A stretch of DNA of 42,680 nt, taken from positions 1-42,680 of the forward strand of contig JAFWIO010000068.1 of assembly GCA_017514785.1 (NCBI GenBank), in the 5' to 3' direction. The DNA is from Eubacterium sp. GTDB taxonomy: Bacteria > Bacillota > Clostridia > Lachnospirales > Lachnospiraceae. The notes beneath the pieces are model-generated. The model had not been told where the DNA came from and did not search any database. It saw only the letters and a list, made by a program, of their open reading frames with translations. Every line of letters starts with the position of its first letter. The stretch's first letter is position 1. The translations under genes and the position numbers were made by a program. Shown here piece after piece: positions 7,855 to 15,740 of the stretch.

Positions 7855-7858
7855 CTAA

Positions 7859-8542
7859 TTATCCTTGAAAATAATATCCCATTCCCCACTTAGTCTGAAT
7901 GTATGTAGGTTTGGCTGGATTCTCCTCAATCTTTTCTCTTAGTCTTCTAATGTTAACATCTACTGTTCTAGCATCACCTGGATAGTGTGAGCCCCAAATG
8001 ATATTTAAAAGATCTTCTCTTGAGTAAAGCTTTCCGGGATGCTCCGCTAGAAGTTTTAAGATATCAAACTCCTTAACTGTAAGTCTAATCTCTTCATCTT
8101 TTATATAAAGTCTCTTTGCTTCTACTTCTAATCTTAGATCGCCCGCTTCTATTACTTTGGCGGTCTCTTCCACTTGAACCTTCTTTTTGTTACGTCTAGT
8201 GATAGCCTTGATTCTAGCTTTAACCTCTAATATATTGAATGGCTTTGTGATGTAGTCATCTGCACCGTACTCTAGACCAAGGATTTTGTCCATGTCTTCG
8301 CCCTTTGCAGTAAGCATCACAATTGGCACATCTGAAAACTCTCGCACTTGCTGACAAACTTCGTAACCGTCAAAGACAGGCAGCATCAAATCAAGCAAAA
8401 TGATATCGTACTCATTTTCCTTTGCTAGGTCTACAGCTTCCTGGCCATCGTAAGCACAGTCCACTTCGTAACCTTCCTGCTCAAGATTAAACTTAAGTCC
8501 TTTCACGATTAATTTTTCATCATCAACTACTAAAGCTCTCAT
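7859..8542 (-). CDS. OmpR/PhoB-family response regulator
   Basis: The 227-residue regulator has a receiver domain (residues 1-120) with the acidic pair Asp7/Asp8, phosphoacceptor Asp51 in LLDLMLPVFDG, and the LTAKGED switch region. It ends in a winged-helix DNA-binding domain with LTVKEFDILKLLAEHPG and VDVNIRRLREKIE typical of OmpR members. AGGAG precedes the ATG. It is 9 bases downstream of comEA, with its kinase next. That suggests a feed-forward arrangement in which the system sits inside an operon for DNA-uptake proteins; whether it controls competence is not shown. Confidence 0.95.
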   Translation of the reverse strand: MRALVVDDEKLIVKGLKFNLEQEGYEVDCAYDGQEAVDLAKENEYDIILLDLMLPVFDGYEVCQQVREFSDVPIVMLTAKGEDMDKILGLEYGADDYITKPFNILEVKARIKAITRRNKKKVQVEETAKVIEAGDLRLEVEAKRLYIKDEEIRLTVKEFDILKLLAEHPGKLYSREDLLNIIWGSHYPGDARTVDVNIRRLREKIEENPAKPTYIQTKWGMGYYFQG

Positions 8543-8551
8543 ATTTTTCTC

Positions 8552-9145
8552 CTAATCTACGCAAATCTGTGATTTGATATTATTAAATGTGGCATCTCCT
8601 ATTCCGGAAACATTTTTGATATCTTCCGGTTTAGAAAAATTCCCATTTTGCGTGCGATATTCCACTATTGCTTTCGCTCTAACTTCGCCAATCCCCGACA
8701 AAGTCTGAAGTTCCTCAGCAGTGGCTGTATTTATATTTATTAAACCTGATTGGTTTGATCCATCTTGGTTTTCATTAGATGAACTGCCAGCTGATTTCTT
8801 TTTCTTAAGTTTCTTATATTCCTTTTTTGAAATCACCCTGATTTGCTGTCCGTCTTTTACGGTATCAGCTAGGTTTAAATAATCGGTCTGTGCATTTTTT
8901 GTCATGCCACCGGCTTTCTCAATGACATTGTAAAGCCTCGTACCTTCTGGAACTTTCACAATTCCTGGAGCGTTCACCTCGCCCACTACGTGTACAAAAA
9001 TATCTCCGCTACTTTTCGTCTCCTCCAAAGAAGATTTCGGCTTTGTATCGTCTAGAGATATCTTTTTAGACTTACTCCCACAGCCCATAAATACTAGGGA
9101 TATCGCAATCCCAATAATTAATAATAAAATATTCTTTTTTAACAT
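8552..9145 (-). CDS. comEA: ComEA-type DNA-binding lipoprotein (SLBB + helix-hairpin-helix)
   Basis: ComEA is the surface DNA receptor for transformation. This 197-residue version has a lipobox (SLVFMGC, Cys22) instead of the usual plain membrane anchor, an SLBB domain at about 48-106 (HVVGEVNAPGIVKVPEG), a lysine/serine linker, and two helix-hairpin-helix motifs at 135-197 (NINTATAEELQTLSGIGEVR; IKNVSGIGDATF). AAGGAG sits before the ATG. It is the promoter-proximal gene of the operon that ends with comEC. The lipoprotein anchor is a modest variation. No other competence genes are in the window. Confidence 0.92.
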   Translation of the reverse strand: MLKKNILLLIIGIAISLVFMGCGSKSKKISLDDTKPKSSLEETKSSGDIFVHVVGEVNAPGIVKVPEGTRLYNVIEKAGGMTKNAQTDYLNLADTVKDGQQIRVISKKEYKKLKKKKSAGSSSNENQDGSNQSGLININTATAEELQTLSGIGEVRAKAIVEYRTQNGNFSKPEDIKNVSGIGDATFNNIKSQICVD

Positions 9146-9183
9146 TCTTACTCCTTTCGGAGTTCCCTGCGAATGCTATTTTC

Positions 9184-9227
9184 ATTGTACTCTAAAAAAT
9201 ATTACTATTCAATAACAAAATTGACAA
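9184..9227 (-). promoter_or_regulatory. candidate sigma-A promoter(s) of the comEA operon
   Basis: Two overlapping matches read on the minus strand: TTGAAT (9207-9212) with 17 bases to TACAAT (9184-9189), and TTGTCA (9222-9227) with 17 bases to TAATAT (9199-9204). Either would start transcription shortly ahead of comEA. I cannot tell which is used. Confidence 0.5.
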
Positions 9228-9261
9228 TTTTCTAACAAATATTAATTATTGTTTTTTACAA

Positions 9262-9293
9262 CAAAAAAGAGCAGTTGCGCCTTGCAACTGCCC
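9262..9293 (-). terminator. intrinsic terminator after the Na+/Pi cotransporter
   Basis: On the minus strand an 8-bp GC-rich stem (GCAGTTGC/GCAACTGC, 9284-9291 with 9271-9278) and a five-base loop are followed by CTCTTTTTT. It lies 15 bases past the cotransporter stop and isolates it from the comEA promoter. Confidence 0.85.
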
Positions 9294-9307
9294 TTGTCAA
9301 TACTTAT

Positions 9308-10981
9308 TTATAGATCTTTCTTCTCAGGTAAGATTGAATATGCAATGTTCATTGAGTGATCTCCCACTCTCTCCAAACCTACTACTAGGTCAGTAAAGAT
9401 TAAGCCTGACTCAATACTACATTTTTCTTCTGCCATTCTCTTAACGTGATGTTCTTGATAATCGATTTCCATTTTGTCGATAGCTGCTTCTTTGTCTTCC
9501 AACTCTGCGAAACGTGTATTGTCCATTGTTAGGAATACTTCAATACAGTTATCGTATAACTCAAGAACGCTAGTATACATATGCTTGATTTCTTTTGTTC
9601 CTTCTTCTGAGAAAGTAATATTCTTTTTCTCTTCCTTCCAAGCATCGTTGATAAAGTTTACAGCATAATCACCAATACGCTCAATATCGATTACTACGTG
9701 GAACAATCCACCTAATCTATTTCTATCGGCGATAGGCAAGTCATATCTGTTGGCCTTTACCATATACTCAGTAATCTTGTGACTCAAGTAATCAATATAC
9801 TCTTCTCTCTCAAGAATTTCTTCTGATTTCTTTTTGTCGTTATTGAGAAGCGCTTCCATTGATCCGACAAAGTTCCTACGAACTTTCTTAGACATACGCT
9901 CAATCTCTGAGACAATCTCTACGATAGCTGTAGCTGGCACTGCTGTACCTGACTCATCGATGTACTTAAGTGTTCTCTCTTCTTCGTCTTCGTCGTCGGC
10001 GCTCTTTCTCTTATGAATAACCTTCTTCGACAAAGCAATAAGTGGATTTGCAACAAATAAACCAACCACACAAATGATAAGTTTAAATATAGTATCGGCA
10101 TTCGCCACGAAACGTTTGTGACCATGACTTATGCTTTCGATAAATCCAATGATTTCTTTTCCAAAGAACGCAAGTATTACTCCCAAAACCGCAAGTCCAA
10201 CTACGTTAAACATTAGATAAACAAACGCTGTTCTCTTTGCATTTCTGTTCGCATGAAGTGATGCGATAACAGCTGGAGTACACGCACCAACGTATGCACC
10301 AATGATAAAGAACAAGCATGTAGTATGTGTTAATAACTGATGTTCTTTTCCGTTAGTAACTACTGTAATATCAGCTAACAATACTAGTGTACTTACTGTG
10401 ACTGATGAACTTTGAACAAGTGATGTTATTACAAGTCCAATCAAAATAGCAAGAATTGGATTACTCATAACTGTAGCTGCGTTTTGAACTACCTCGTACT
10501 GTGCAAGAGTCTGCAAAGAATCTGTCATCAAACTGATTCCTAAGAATAATGCACCAAATCCAAACACGATAGCTGCTATTCTCTTAACTAAAGGTCTCTT
10601 TACAAATGTAATGATAGCCGCACCCACAAAGATAATAATAGGCGCAACTGCAGTAAGTTTTAATGAAACTAACTGCGATGTGATTGATGTACCAATATTG
10701 GCACCAAGTGTAAGTCCTACAGACTTTTCAAGCGTTAAAAGTCCAGAGTTTACAAATCCTACTTCCATTACTGTAGTAGCACCTGATGACTGTATAAACG
10801 CTGTGAAAACTGTACCTACTAAGATTCCAATGAATCTGTTCTTAGTACATTTGTCCAACACACTTCTTAGTTTTTGACCTGCAGCCTGTTGTAAGTTTTC
10901 ACTCATGTACTTCATTCCGAATAGGAATAATGCTAGACCGCTAAGCAAACTAAAAATGTAAGGTATCATATCTGCTTTCAT
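9308..10981 (-). CDS. Na+/phosphate cotransporter (NptA/PNaS family) with C-terminal PhoU domain
   Basis: This 557-residue protein has two inverted Na/Pi cotransporter repeats carrying the QSSGATT (about residue 64) and QSSSVTV (about 190) motifs, with about nine membrane helices up to residue 315. A cytoplasmic PhoU-like helical bundle fills residues ~345-557 (RRNFVGSMEALLNNDK; IERIGDYAVN; LERVGDHSMN). It should import phosphate with sodium, with the PhoU part sensing or gating. GAGGAG lies seven bases before the ATG. It is monocistronic by its promoter and terminator. Specificity is from family knowledge. Confidence 0.92.
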   Translation of the reverse strand: MKADMIPYIFSLLSGLALFLFGMKYMSENLQQAAGQKLRSVLDKCTKNRFIGILVGTVFTAFIQSSGATTVMEVGFVNSGLLTLEKSVGLTLGANIGTSITSQLVSLKLTAVAPIIIFVGAAIITFVKRPLVKRIAAIVFGFGALFLGISLMTDSLQTLAQYEVVQNAATVMSNPILAILIGLVITSLVQSSSVTVSTLVLLADITVVTNGKEHQLLTHTTCLFFIIGAYVGACTPAVIASLHANRNAKRTAFVYLMFNVVGLAVLGVILAFFGKEIIGFIESISHGHKRFVANADTIFKLIICVVGLFVANPLIALSKKVIHKRKSADDEDEEERTLKYIDESGTAVPATAIVEIVSEIERMSKKVRRNFVGSMEALLNNDKKKSEEILEREEYIDYLSHKITEYMVKANRYDLPIADRNRLGGLFHVVIDIERIGDYAVNFINDAWKEEKKNITFSEEGTKEIKHMYTSVLELYDNCIEVFLTMDNTRFAELEDKEAAIDKMEIDYQEHHVKRMAEEKCSIESGLIFTDLVVGLERVGDHSMNIAYSILPEKKDL

Positions 10982-11024
10982 TCGGTTTCTCCTCTATAAA
11001 TCTAATAAACGCGAAATCTATTAA

Positions 11025-11054
11025 ATTTTATCATATTGGCAATTATTTTTTCAA
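11025..11054 (-). promoter_or_regulatory. candidate promoter of the Na+/Pi cotransporter gene
   Basis: TTGAAA (11049-11054) and TAAAAT (11025-11030) on the minus strand are separated by 18 bases, about 40 bases before the start codon. I see no obvious Pho box. Confidence 0.5.
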
Positions 11055-11063
11055 TATTTTTTT

Positions 11064-11127
11064 ACAAAAACAAAAATAATGTTGAACTCACTAAAAATCG
11101 TTCGTTCAAACATTATTTTTGTTTTTT
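11064..11127. terminator. bidirectional terminator hairpin with conserved 19-nt loop (copy 1)
   Basis: A long A/T-rich stem (arms 11064-11085 and 11106-11127, one bulged base) holds the loop CTCACTAAAAATCGTTCGT at 11087-11105. Copies 2 and 3 have the loop CTCACTAACAATCGTTCGT with unrelated stems. A- and T-runs on both sides suit termination in both directions. On the minus strand it follows the small ORF that overlaps dinB. Confidence 0.7.
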
Positions 11128-11162
11128 ATTAATTATATGAAATAATATAATCAATATTAAAA

Positions 11163-11327
11163 TTACTGTTCTTCGTCCAAATTCTTCTTATTAGTTAGAG
11201 GGCCATCTTCATCACTGTCATCCTTCAAGGCTTTGAAGGACAAAAATATTTTTGCTCTTTGGTCCATAGGCATCTTTGCCCTTTTTCTCTTACTAGGCTT
11301 TCTTGTTTTATACTCTTTATCCATCAT
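11163..11327 (-). CDS. small YolD-like partner protein of the Y-family polymerase (54 aa)
   Basis: A 54-residue ORF begins at an ATG whose last two bases overlap the polymerase stop (ATGA at 11324-11327), a strong sign of translational coupling. It is basic at the N-terminus, then has MPMDQRAKIFLSFKAL, which resembles the R-A-x-x-F-x-x-F-x-A-L segment of the small YolD-like proteins encoded next to UvrX/UmuC-type polymerases in Firmicutes, and ends with an acidic tail. The YolD link is an inference from this motif and position. It is shorter than Bacillus YolD (~110 aa). Terminator copy 1 follows. Confidence 0.65.
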   Translation of the reverse strand: MMDKEYKTRKPSKRKRAKMPMDQRAKIFLSFKALKDDSDEDGPLTNKKNLDEEQ

Positions 11328-12691
11328 GCCTTGTGCCCTCCTATCTGCTCATTTCTATCTTTCATAGTAGCATTCTCCTGAAGGTCAGTTCCTCTTAAGA
11401 TAGCATTCTTTCCATATCTCTTCTTTATCTTTATAGCAGCCTCTTGAATCTTTCGTTCTCTATCAGACTCTTCTGGGTCTGTGAAAATATCGTACTGTCT
11501 AAACTGCTCTTTGGATACTTTGCCGAAGAATAGTCCAAGTCTTCTAACAGGAATCTTTGGATCAACCATATTTCGATAAACCGTCTCTATTTCCTTTGAC
11601 AGCATCAAATATGAATTGGACGGCTCCTGCAAAGTAAAGCTTTGACGAATCATTCTTGCATCATAAAGGTTAGAATAGCCAACTATTACTGTAATAGTTT
11701 TAGCCACTAAGCTTTGCTCTACTAATTCCAGACACAAAACATCCGCCATTTCCTTCATTACAATAAGCGCATCCTCGAAAGAATAATCCACCGGCAAAAT
11801 CTGTGTATGGGAAATACTATTAGCCTTTGGCTTATAATTTTTTATATCTTTTATCTGCACTGGCTCTTCGCCCCAGGCGTGGTCTATTAATATCTCTGCA
11901 TTCACGCCGAATATATTGTAAATCAAATCCTCATCTGCTTTGGCAATTTCTTCCATAGTAGTGATTCCATACTTGGCAAATCTCTTAGCTGTTCCAGGTC
12001 CTATTCCCCAAAAGTCAGTAAGAGGTTTGTGGCGCCAAAGGTTTTCTTTAAACATATCTTCACATAAAACTCCCACTCTATCTGGCGCATGCTTAGCTGT
12101 AACATCAAGCGCAATCTTTGCTAGATAAAGGTTTGTTCCAACACCGCATGTTGCCATAATACCAGTCTGCGCCAAAACTTCATCCATAAGCATCATTCCG
12201 ATTCGCTTTGCGCCGAGCAAGTTCTTAGCAATCTGCTTTTCATTTTCATCTAAGTCATCTCTATCATAAAATCTTCTGGTGATTTCATCAGCATCTTCTG
12301 TTAAAGCTTCTTCAGAATCCAAATGATAAAGTTTAGTGTAGTTTGTTACATCTATAAAAACCTCATCCACCGAATAAACGTGAATGTCTTCCTCTGAGAA
12401 ATACTTAAGATAAATATTGTATATTTCCATAGAGTAATCCATATAGAGTTTCATTCTAGGAGGAGCCATAATGTAGTCTACTCCTTTTGGAATCTCAAAT
12501 ACTCTACATCTATTCTTAATACCTAGGGCTTTCATGGCAGGAGTAATTGCCAGACAAATAGTTTTGTCTGTTCTAGTTGGATCCGCTACTACTAGATTGG
12601 TAGTCATCGGATCCATACCTCTTTCTACGCACTCCACTGAGGCATAGAAAGATTTCAAATCAATACAAACGTAGCTTCTATCCTCTTTCAT
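11324..12691 (-). CDS. Y-family DNA polymerase (UmuC/UvrX-like), SOS-type
   Basis: A 455-residue translesion polymerase. The palm has Asp11 in IDLKSFYASVEC and the catalytic pair Asp109-Glu110 in YSVDEVFIDV. An HhH thumb (FWGIGPGTAKRFAKYGI) and a little-finger domain follow, ending in a variable tail. The match to UvrX/YqjW (DLKSFYASVEC rather than the DMDAFFASVE of DinB) puts it in the UmuC-like branch. It copies past damaged bases at low fidelity. A LexA-type box overlaps its predicted transcription start, and a 54-aa ORF overlaps its stop. No imuB-like or dnaE2 partner is visible. Confidence 0.92.
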   Translation of the reverse strand: MKEDRSYVCIDLKSFYASVECVERGMDPMTTNLVVADPTRTDKTICLAITPAMKALGIKNRCRVFEIPKGVDYIMAPPRMKLYMDYSMEIYNIYLKYFSEEDIHVYSVDEVFIDVTNYTKLYHLDSEEALTEDADEITRRFYDRDDLDENEKQIAKNLLGAKRIGMMLMDEVLAQTGIMATCGVGTNLYLAKIALDVTAKHAPDRVGVLCEDMFKENLWRHKPLTDFWGIGPGTAKRFAKYGITTMEEIAKADEDLIYNIFGVNAEILIDHAWGEEPVQIKDIKNYKPKANSISHTQILPVDYSFEDALIVMKEMADVLCLELVEQSLVAKTITVIVGYSNLYDARMIRQSFTLQEPSNSYLMLSKEIETVYRNMVDPKIPVRRLGLFFGKVSKEQFRQYDIFTDPEESDRERKIQEAAIKIKKRYGKNAILRGTDLQENATMKDRNEQIGGHKA

Positions 12692-12701
12692 ATTTATCCC
12701 T

Positions 12702-12715
12702 CGAACATTTGTTCA
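12702..12715. promoter_or_regulatory. LexA/DinR SOS box
   Basis: CGAACATTTGTTCA matches the Gram-positive SOS operator form CGAAC-N4-GTTC. It lies between the -10 box and the polymerase start codon, where repressor would block transcription. Confidence 0.8.
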
Positions 12716-12720
12716 TTATT

Positions 12721-12749
12721 ATTATATGAAATTGGCAAACAAAAAACAA
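12721..12749 (-). promoter_or_regulatory. promoter of the SOS polymerase operon
   Basis: TTGTTT (12744-12749) and TATAAT (12721-12726) on the minus strand are separated by 17 bases. The -35 box lies inside the outer arm of terminator copy 2, and the LexA box covers the +1 region. Confidence 0.65.
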
Positions 12750-12796
12750 TAGGGTACGAACGATTGTTAGTGAGACCCTATTGTTTTTTGTTTGTC
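12734..12796. terminator. bidirectional terminator hairpin with conserved 19-nt loop (copy 2, inverted)
   Basis: A 22-bp stem (12734-12755 with 12775-12796, one G-T wobble) closes a 19-nt loop, ACGAACGATTGTTAGTGAG. This is the exact reverse complement of the loop in copy 3. It follows the DUF1846 stop on the minus strand. Confidence 0.75.
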
Positions 12797-12809
12797 ATAT
12801 ATTATTTAA

Positions 12810-14294
12810 TTAAAAGAACAAATCCTTCGATGGATAAATTGGTTCGCAGGTTACACGCAAGCCTAGTTGTCTAAGTACTGACTCGTCGCTTGAGTCGAGC
12901 ATTTGAGTTGAGTGGAATTCTAGGTCGCGTAACTTCTCTAGGCCTTCCATTGCCTTTATGGCTAGGGAGTTTGTGGCTCCTGATACTGAAAGGGCTGTAA
13001 GCACTGCGTCTAGGTTTAGGATAGTACTTCTACTTCCAAGGATTTCTGTCTTCATTGCTAGAATTGGTTCTAGAATGATTGGAGTTAGAAGTGTTAAGTC
13101 ATCATCTATACCCATAATCGCTTTAATTGCATTAAGTACAACTGATGAAGAAGCGCTCATAAGCTCGCTGGCTTTACCTGTTATAACTCTGCCATCTTCT
13201 AGCTCGATAGCTGCTGCTGGCACTCCAGTCTCTTCTTCTCTTGCTAGAGCGATATTAACCACCTTTCTATCATCAGGTGAAATGTTAAGCTCCTGCATAA
13301 TACGCTTGATCTTATCAACCGCGCTCTTCTTTTCTTTACCTTTTCTGTAATCGCATTTGGTTGCGAAAAATCTTCTTATTATTTCTTGCTCTGATGCATC
13401 TTTCACTACATCATCATCCACTATAGCGTAACCTGCCATGTTTACACCCATGTCTGTTGGACTCTTGTAGTCAAAGTTCTCATTAGAAATCTTCGCCAAA
13501 GTACTCTGAACAATTGGGAAAGCTTCTACGTCTCTGTTGTAGTTAACTGTAGTCTCTCCATATGCTTCTAAGTGGAATGGGTCAATCATGTTAACGTCAT
13601 CTAAGTCTGCTGTAGCTGCCTCATATGCTAGGTTAACTGGATGTTTTAGTGGTACATTCCAAATAGGGAATGTCTCGAATTTAGCGTAGCCTGTTGGAAT
13701 ACCACGAGTGTTCTCATGATAAACTTGAGACAAACAAGTAGCTAACTTTCCGCTACCTGGTCCTGGAGCAGTTACCACTACTAATGGTTTTGTAGTCTCT
13801 ACATAAGGGTTTGCTCCAAATCCCTCTTCACTACATATATAATCGATATCTACTGGATATCCTTTAATAGGCTTGTGGAAATAGTTTTTGATTCCGTGTT
13901 GATCAAGTTTTGCGCTGAACGCATCAGCTGCCACTTGGCCAGTGTACTTAGTGATTACTACACTGTTTACTTCGATACCAAGTTTAGTGATATTGTCAAT
14001 TAATCTAAGAACATCCATATCATAAGTGATACCAAGGTCTGCTCTCATCTTTGTCTTTTCAATATCGCCTGCAGATATTACAAATATAATTTCTGCTTGG
14101 TCTTTAAGTTCATGCAAAAGTTTAATTTTTGCATTTACATCAAATCCTGGTAGAACTCTTGATGCATGGTAATCGTCAAAGAGTTTGCCACCAAACTCAA
14201 GATATAACTTACCATTAGCATTCTCGATTCTCTCTAAGATATGCTGTTTTTGTTTCTTGATATACAGCTCATTATCAAAACCTATTTTCTTCAT
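12810..14294 (-). CDS. DUF1846 family protein
   Basis: This 494-residue protein has the recognisable features of DUF1846: an N-terminal GFDNELYIKKQ segment, LYLEFGGKLFDDYHASRVLPGFD, and VVVTAPGPGSGKLATCLSQ, which looks like a phosphate-binding loop, followed by AKFETFPIWNVPLKHPVNLAYEAATADL. Family members are about 495-500 residues, so it is full length. Structures exist for members but the biochemical role is, to my knowledge, unresolved. The GSGK motif suggests a nucleotide or phosphometabolite ligand. The ATG has AAGGAAG upstream. It is transcribed alone between its own promoter and terminator copy 2. Confidence 0.9.
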   Translation of the reverse strand: MKKIGFDNELYIKKQKQHILERIENANGKLYLEFGGKLFDDYHASRVLPGFDVNAKIKLLHELKDQAEIIFVISAGDIEKTKMRADLGITYDMDVLRLIDNITKLGIEVNSVVITKYTGQVAADAFSAKLDQHGIKNYFHKPIKGYPVDIDYICSEEGFGANPYVETTKPLVVVTAPGPGSGKLATCLSQVYHENTRGIPTGYAKFETFPIWNVPLKHPVNLAYEAATADLDDVNMIDPFHLEAYGETTVNYNRDVEAFPIVQSTLAKISNENFDYKSPTDMGVNMAGYAIVDDDVVKDASEQEIIRRFFATKCDYRKGKEKKSAVDKIKRIMQELNISPDDRKVVNIALAREEETGVPAAAIELEDGRVITGKASELMSASSSVVLNAIKAIMGIDDDLTLLTPIILEPILAMKTEILGSRSTILNLDAVLTALSVSGATNSLAIKAMEGLEKLRDLEFHSTQMLDSSDESVLRQLGLRVTCEPIYPSKDLFF

Positions 14295-14330
14295 CTAGCC
14301 CACTTCCTTTCGATTTTTCCCACGTGTAAT

Positions 14331-14359
14331 ATAATATCAATTTAGAGTTTTCATTTCAA
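14331..14359 (-). promoter_or_regulatory. promoter of the DUF1846 gene
   Basis: TTGAAA (14354-14359) and TATTAT (14331-14336) on the minus strand are separated by 17 bases, just after the preceding terminator. Confidence 0.6.
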
Positions 14360-14390
14360 TTAATAATATTAAGAATTGAGTTTATAAATT

Positions 14391-14420
14391 AAAAAAACCG
14401 GCACTTATGCCGATTTTTTT
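14391..14420 (-). terminator. terminator after the L,D-transpeptidase gene
   Basis: A CGGCA/TGCCG stem (14399-14403 with 14408-14412) is flanked by seven A and seven T, so it can act in both directions. It starts directly at the stop codon of the transpeptidase. Confidence 0.85.
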
Positions 14421-15696
14421 AGTGTATAAAAGTAGTCATTCCTGACTCTGTTTTATCGTATAGTTTTTTAGCGAATGCTGGCGGTAGGTTAATACAGCCG
14501 TGTGAACCACCGACCACATATCTGTTGCCACCGAATCTTGGCTGCCAAGGTGCATCATGGAAGCCTACTCCAGTTGGAGTAAGTCTCATCCAGTAATCAA
14601 CCCAAGTCTTATATCCTCTACCCTTCAAATACTTTCCAGGCTTTCTCTCTGATATATAGAATACACCAACTGGTGTCTGTCTTTTCTTCTTTGGATTAGG
14701 TAAGCCAGTTACTACGTCTGACTGCATAATAATCTTCTTGCCCTTGTACATCCACATATGCTGTTTAGGGATGCTAACCTCTATCTTAACTTTAGAATAA
14801 TGCTTTGGCGATTCTCTTAGAAGATAAGGTTTTCTGTTGTCGTGACTTTTCTTCTTTTTGTAAGCCTTTTCAATGTATGGCATCTCACGCTCATAATCTA
14901 CAGTAGAACCCCAAGTTCCACCTTTAACTTTTTGCTTCTTACCCTTGTGGTCTTTAAACTCCCACACGCCACCGATAGTGTCGTATGTTGCAAGTGCTTT
15001 GTAGATGATCTTTCTCATCTGTGTCTCATCCACTTTCACTTTACCTTTAACCAACTTTACAGTGTCAAAGTTATGTCTAATCTCTGCACCATTTTTATAT
15101 GCAATATGCCACTTCAAAGGTTTATTTAGCTTCTTCAAAGTAGGCTCCAAATCTTCATCCAAAATCTTTGGCTGCTCTAAAAAGTCATACACTGAAATAT
15201 TTTCTGCATGGTTTTTCAAGCTCTTTACAAGACCTTTAATATTTACTTTTGTACCAAGTTTAGCTGGTCTAATCTTGTAAAGTTTTTCGCCTTTAACTAT
15301 CTTTGCATTCTTAGGCTTTTTGTTTCTCTTATTGTCTTTCTTTAAAGTCTTCTTAATGCCCTTAACATCGACATCATAAGTGATCTTCACATTGTTATTT
15401 CTGCCAGTAACAGTGTCGATTGCTTTTGTAAAAATATTTCTATTTTCAATTGGTTTAATATTATATTTAAACTTTGTGAACTTGTTATATTTGTCCTCGA
15501 CAAAGACTGTATGAGTAGACATTATTTTGTTTTCGAAGTCTCTCTTTATATGTTTATTACTTAGATAAACTCCGTTTACTTTGACGCGGCCAAATACAGA
15601 CAACAAAATAAGCGCAGCGACAAATGCCACTACCACTGCACTTACTATTACAATAACTTTAATCTTCAGTTTTTTCTTTCTTTCCCCGCTTGTCAC
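14419..15696 (-). CDS. L,D-transpeptidase with PG_binding_4 and YkuD domains
   Basis: The 425-residue enzyme has a basic N-terminus and a single membrane anchor (about residues 10-32). A peptidoglycan-binding-4-like domain fills to about residue 300, and a C-terminal YkuD domain carries the motif VVGGSHGCINLP with catalytic Cys401 and the upstream VGFHDAP histidine. It should make 3-3 cross-links or attach proteins to peptidoglycan outside the membrane. The start is GTG at 15696, with GGAG about eleven bases upstream, somewhat far. Composition is unusually lysine-rich. It lies 44 bases after argD with no terminator between, so partial cotranscription with the arg operon is possible. Confidence 0.92.
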   Translation of the reverse strand: MTSGERKKKLKIKVIVIVSAVVVAFVAALILLSVFGRVKVNGVYLSNKHIKRDFENKIMSTHTVFVEDKYNKFTKFKYNIKPIENRNIFTKAIDTVTGRNNNVKITYDVDVKGIKKTLKKDNKRNKKPKNAKIVKGEKLYKIRPAKLGTKVNIKGLVKSLKNHAENISVYDFLEQPKILDEDLEPTLKKLNKPLKWHIAYKNGAEIRHNFDTVKLVKGKVKVDETQMRKIIYKALATYDTIGGVWEFKDHKGKKQKVKGGTWGSTVDYEREMPYIEKAYKKKKSHDNRKPYLLRESPKHYSKVKIEVSIPKQHMWMYKGKKIIMQSDVVTGLPNPKKKRQTPVGVFYISERKPGKYLKGRGYKTWVDYWMRLTPTGVGFHDAPWQPRFGGNRYVVGGSHGCINLPPAFAKKLYDKTESGMTTFIH

Positions 15697-15740
15697 TATT
15701 TATATATCTCCAAATTTTCATTAAATAATCAACTTATAAT

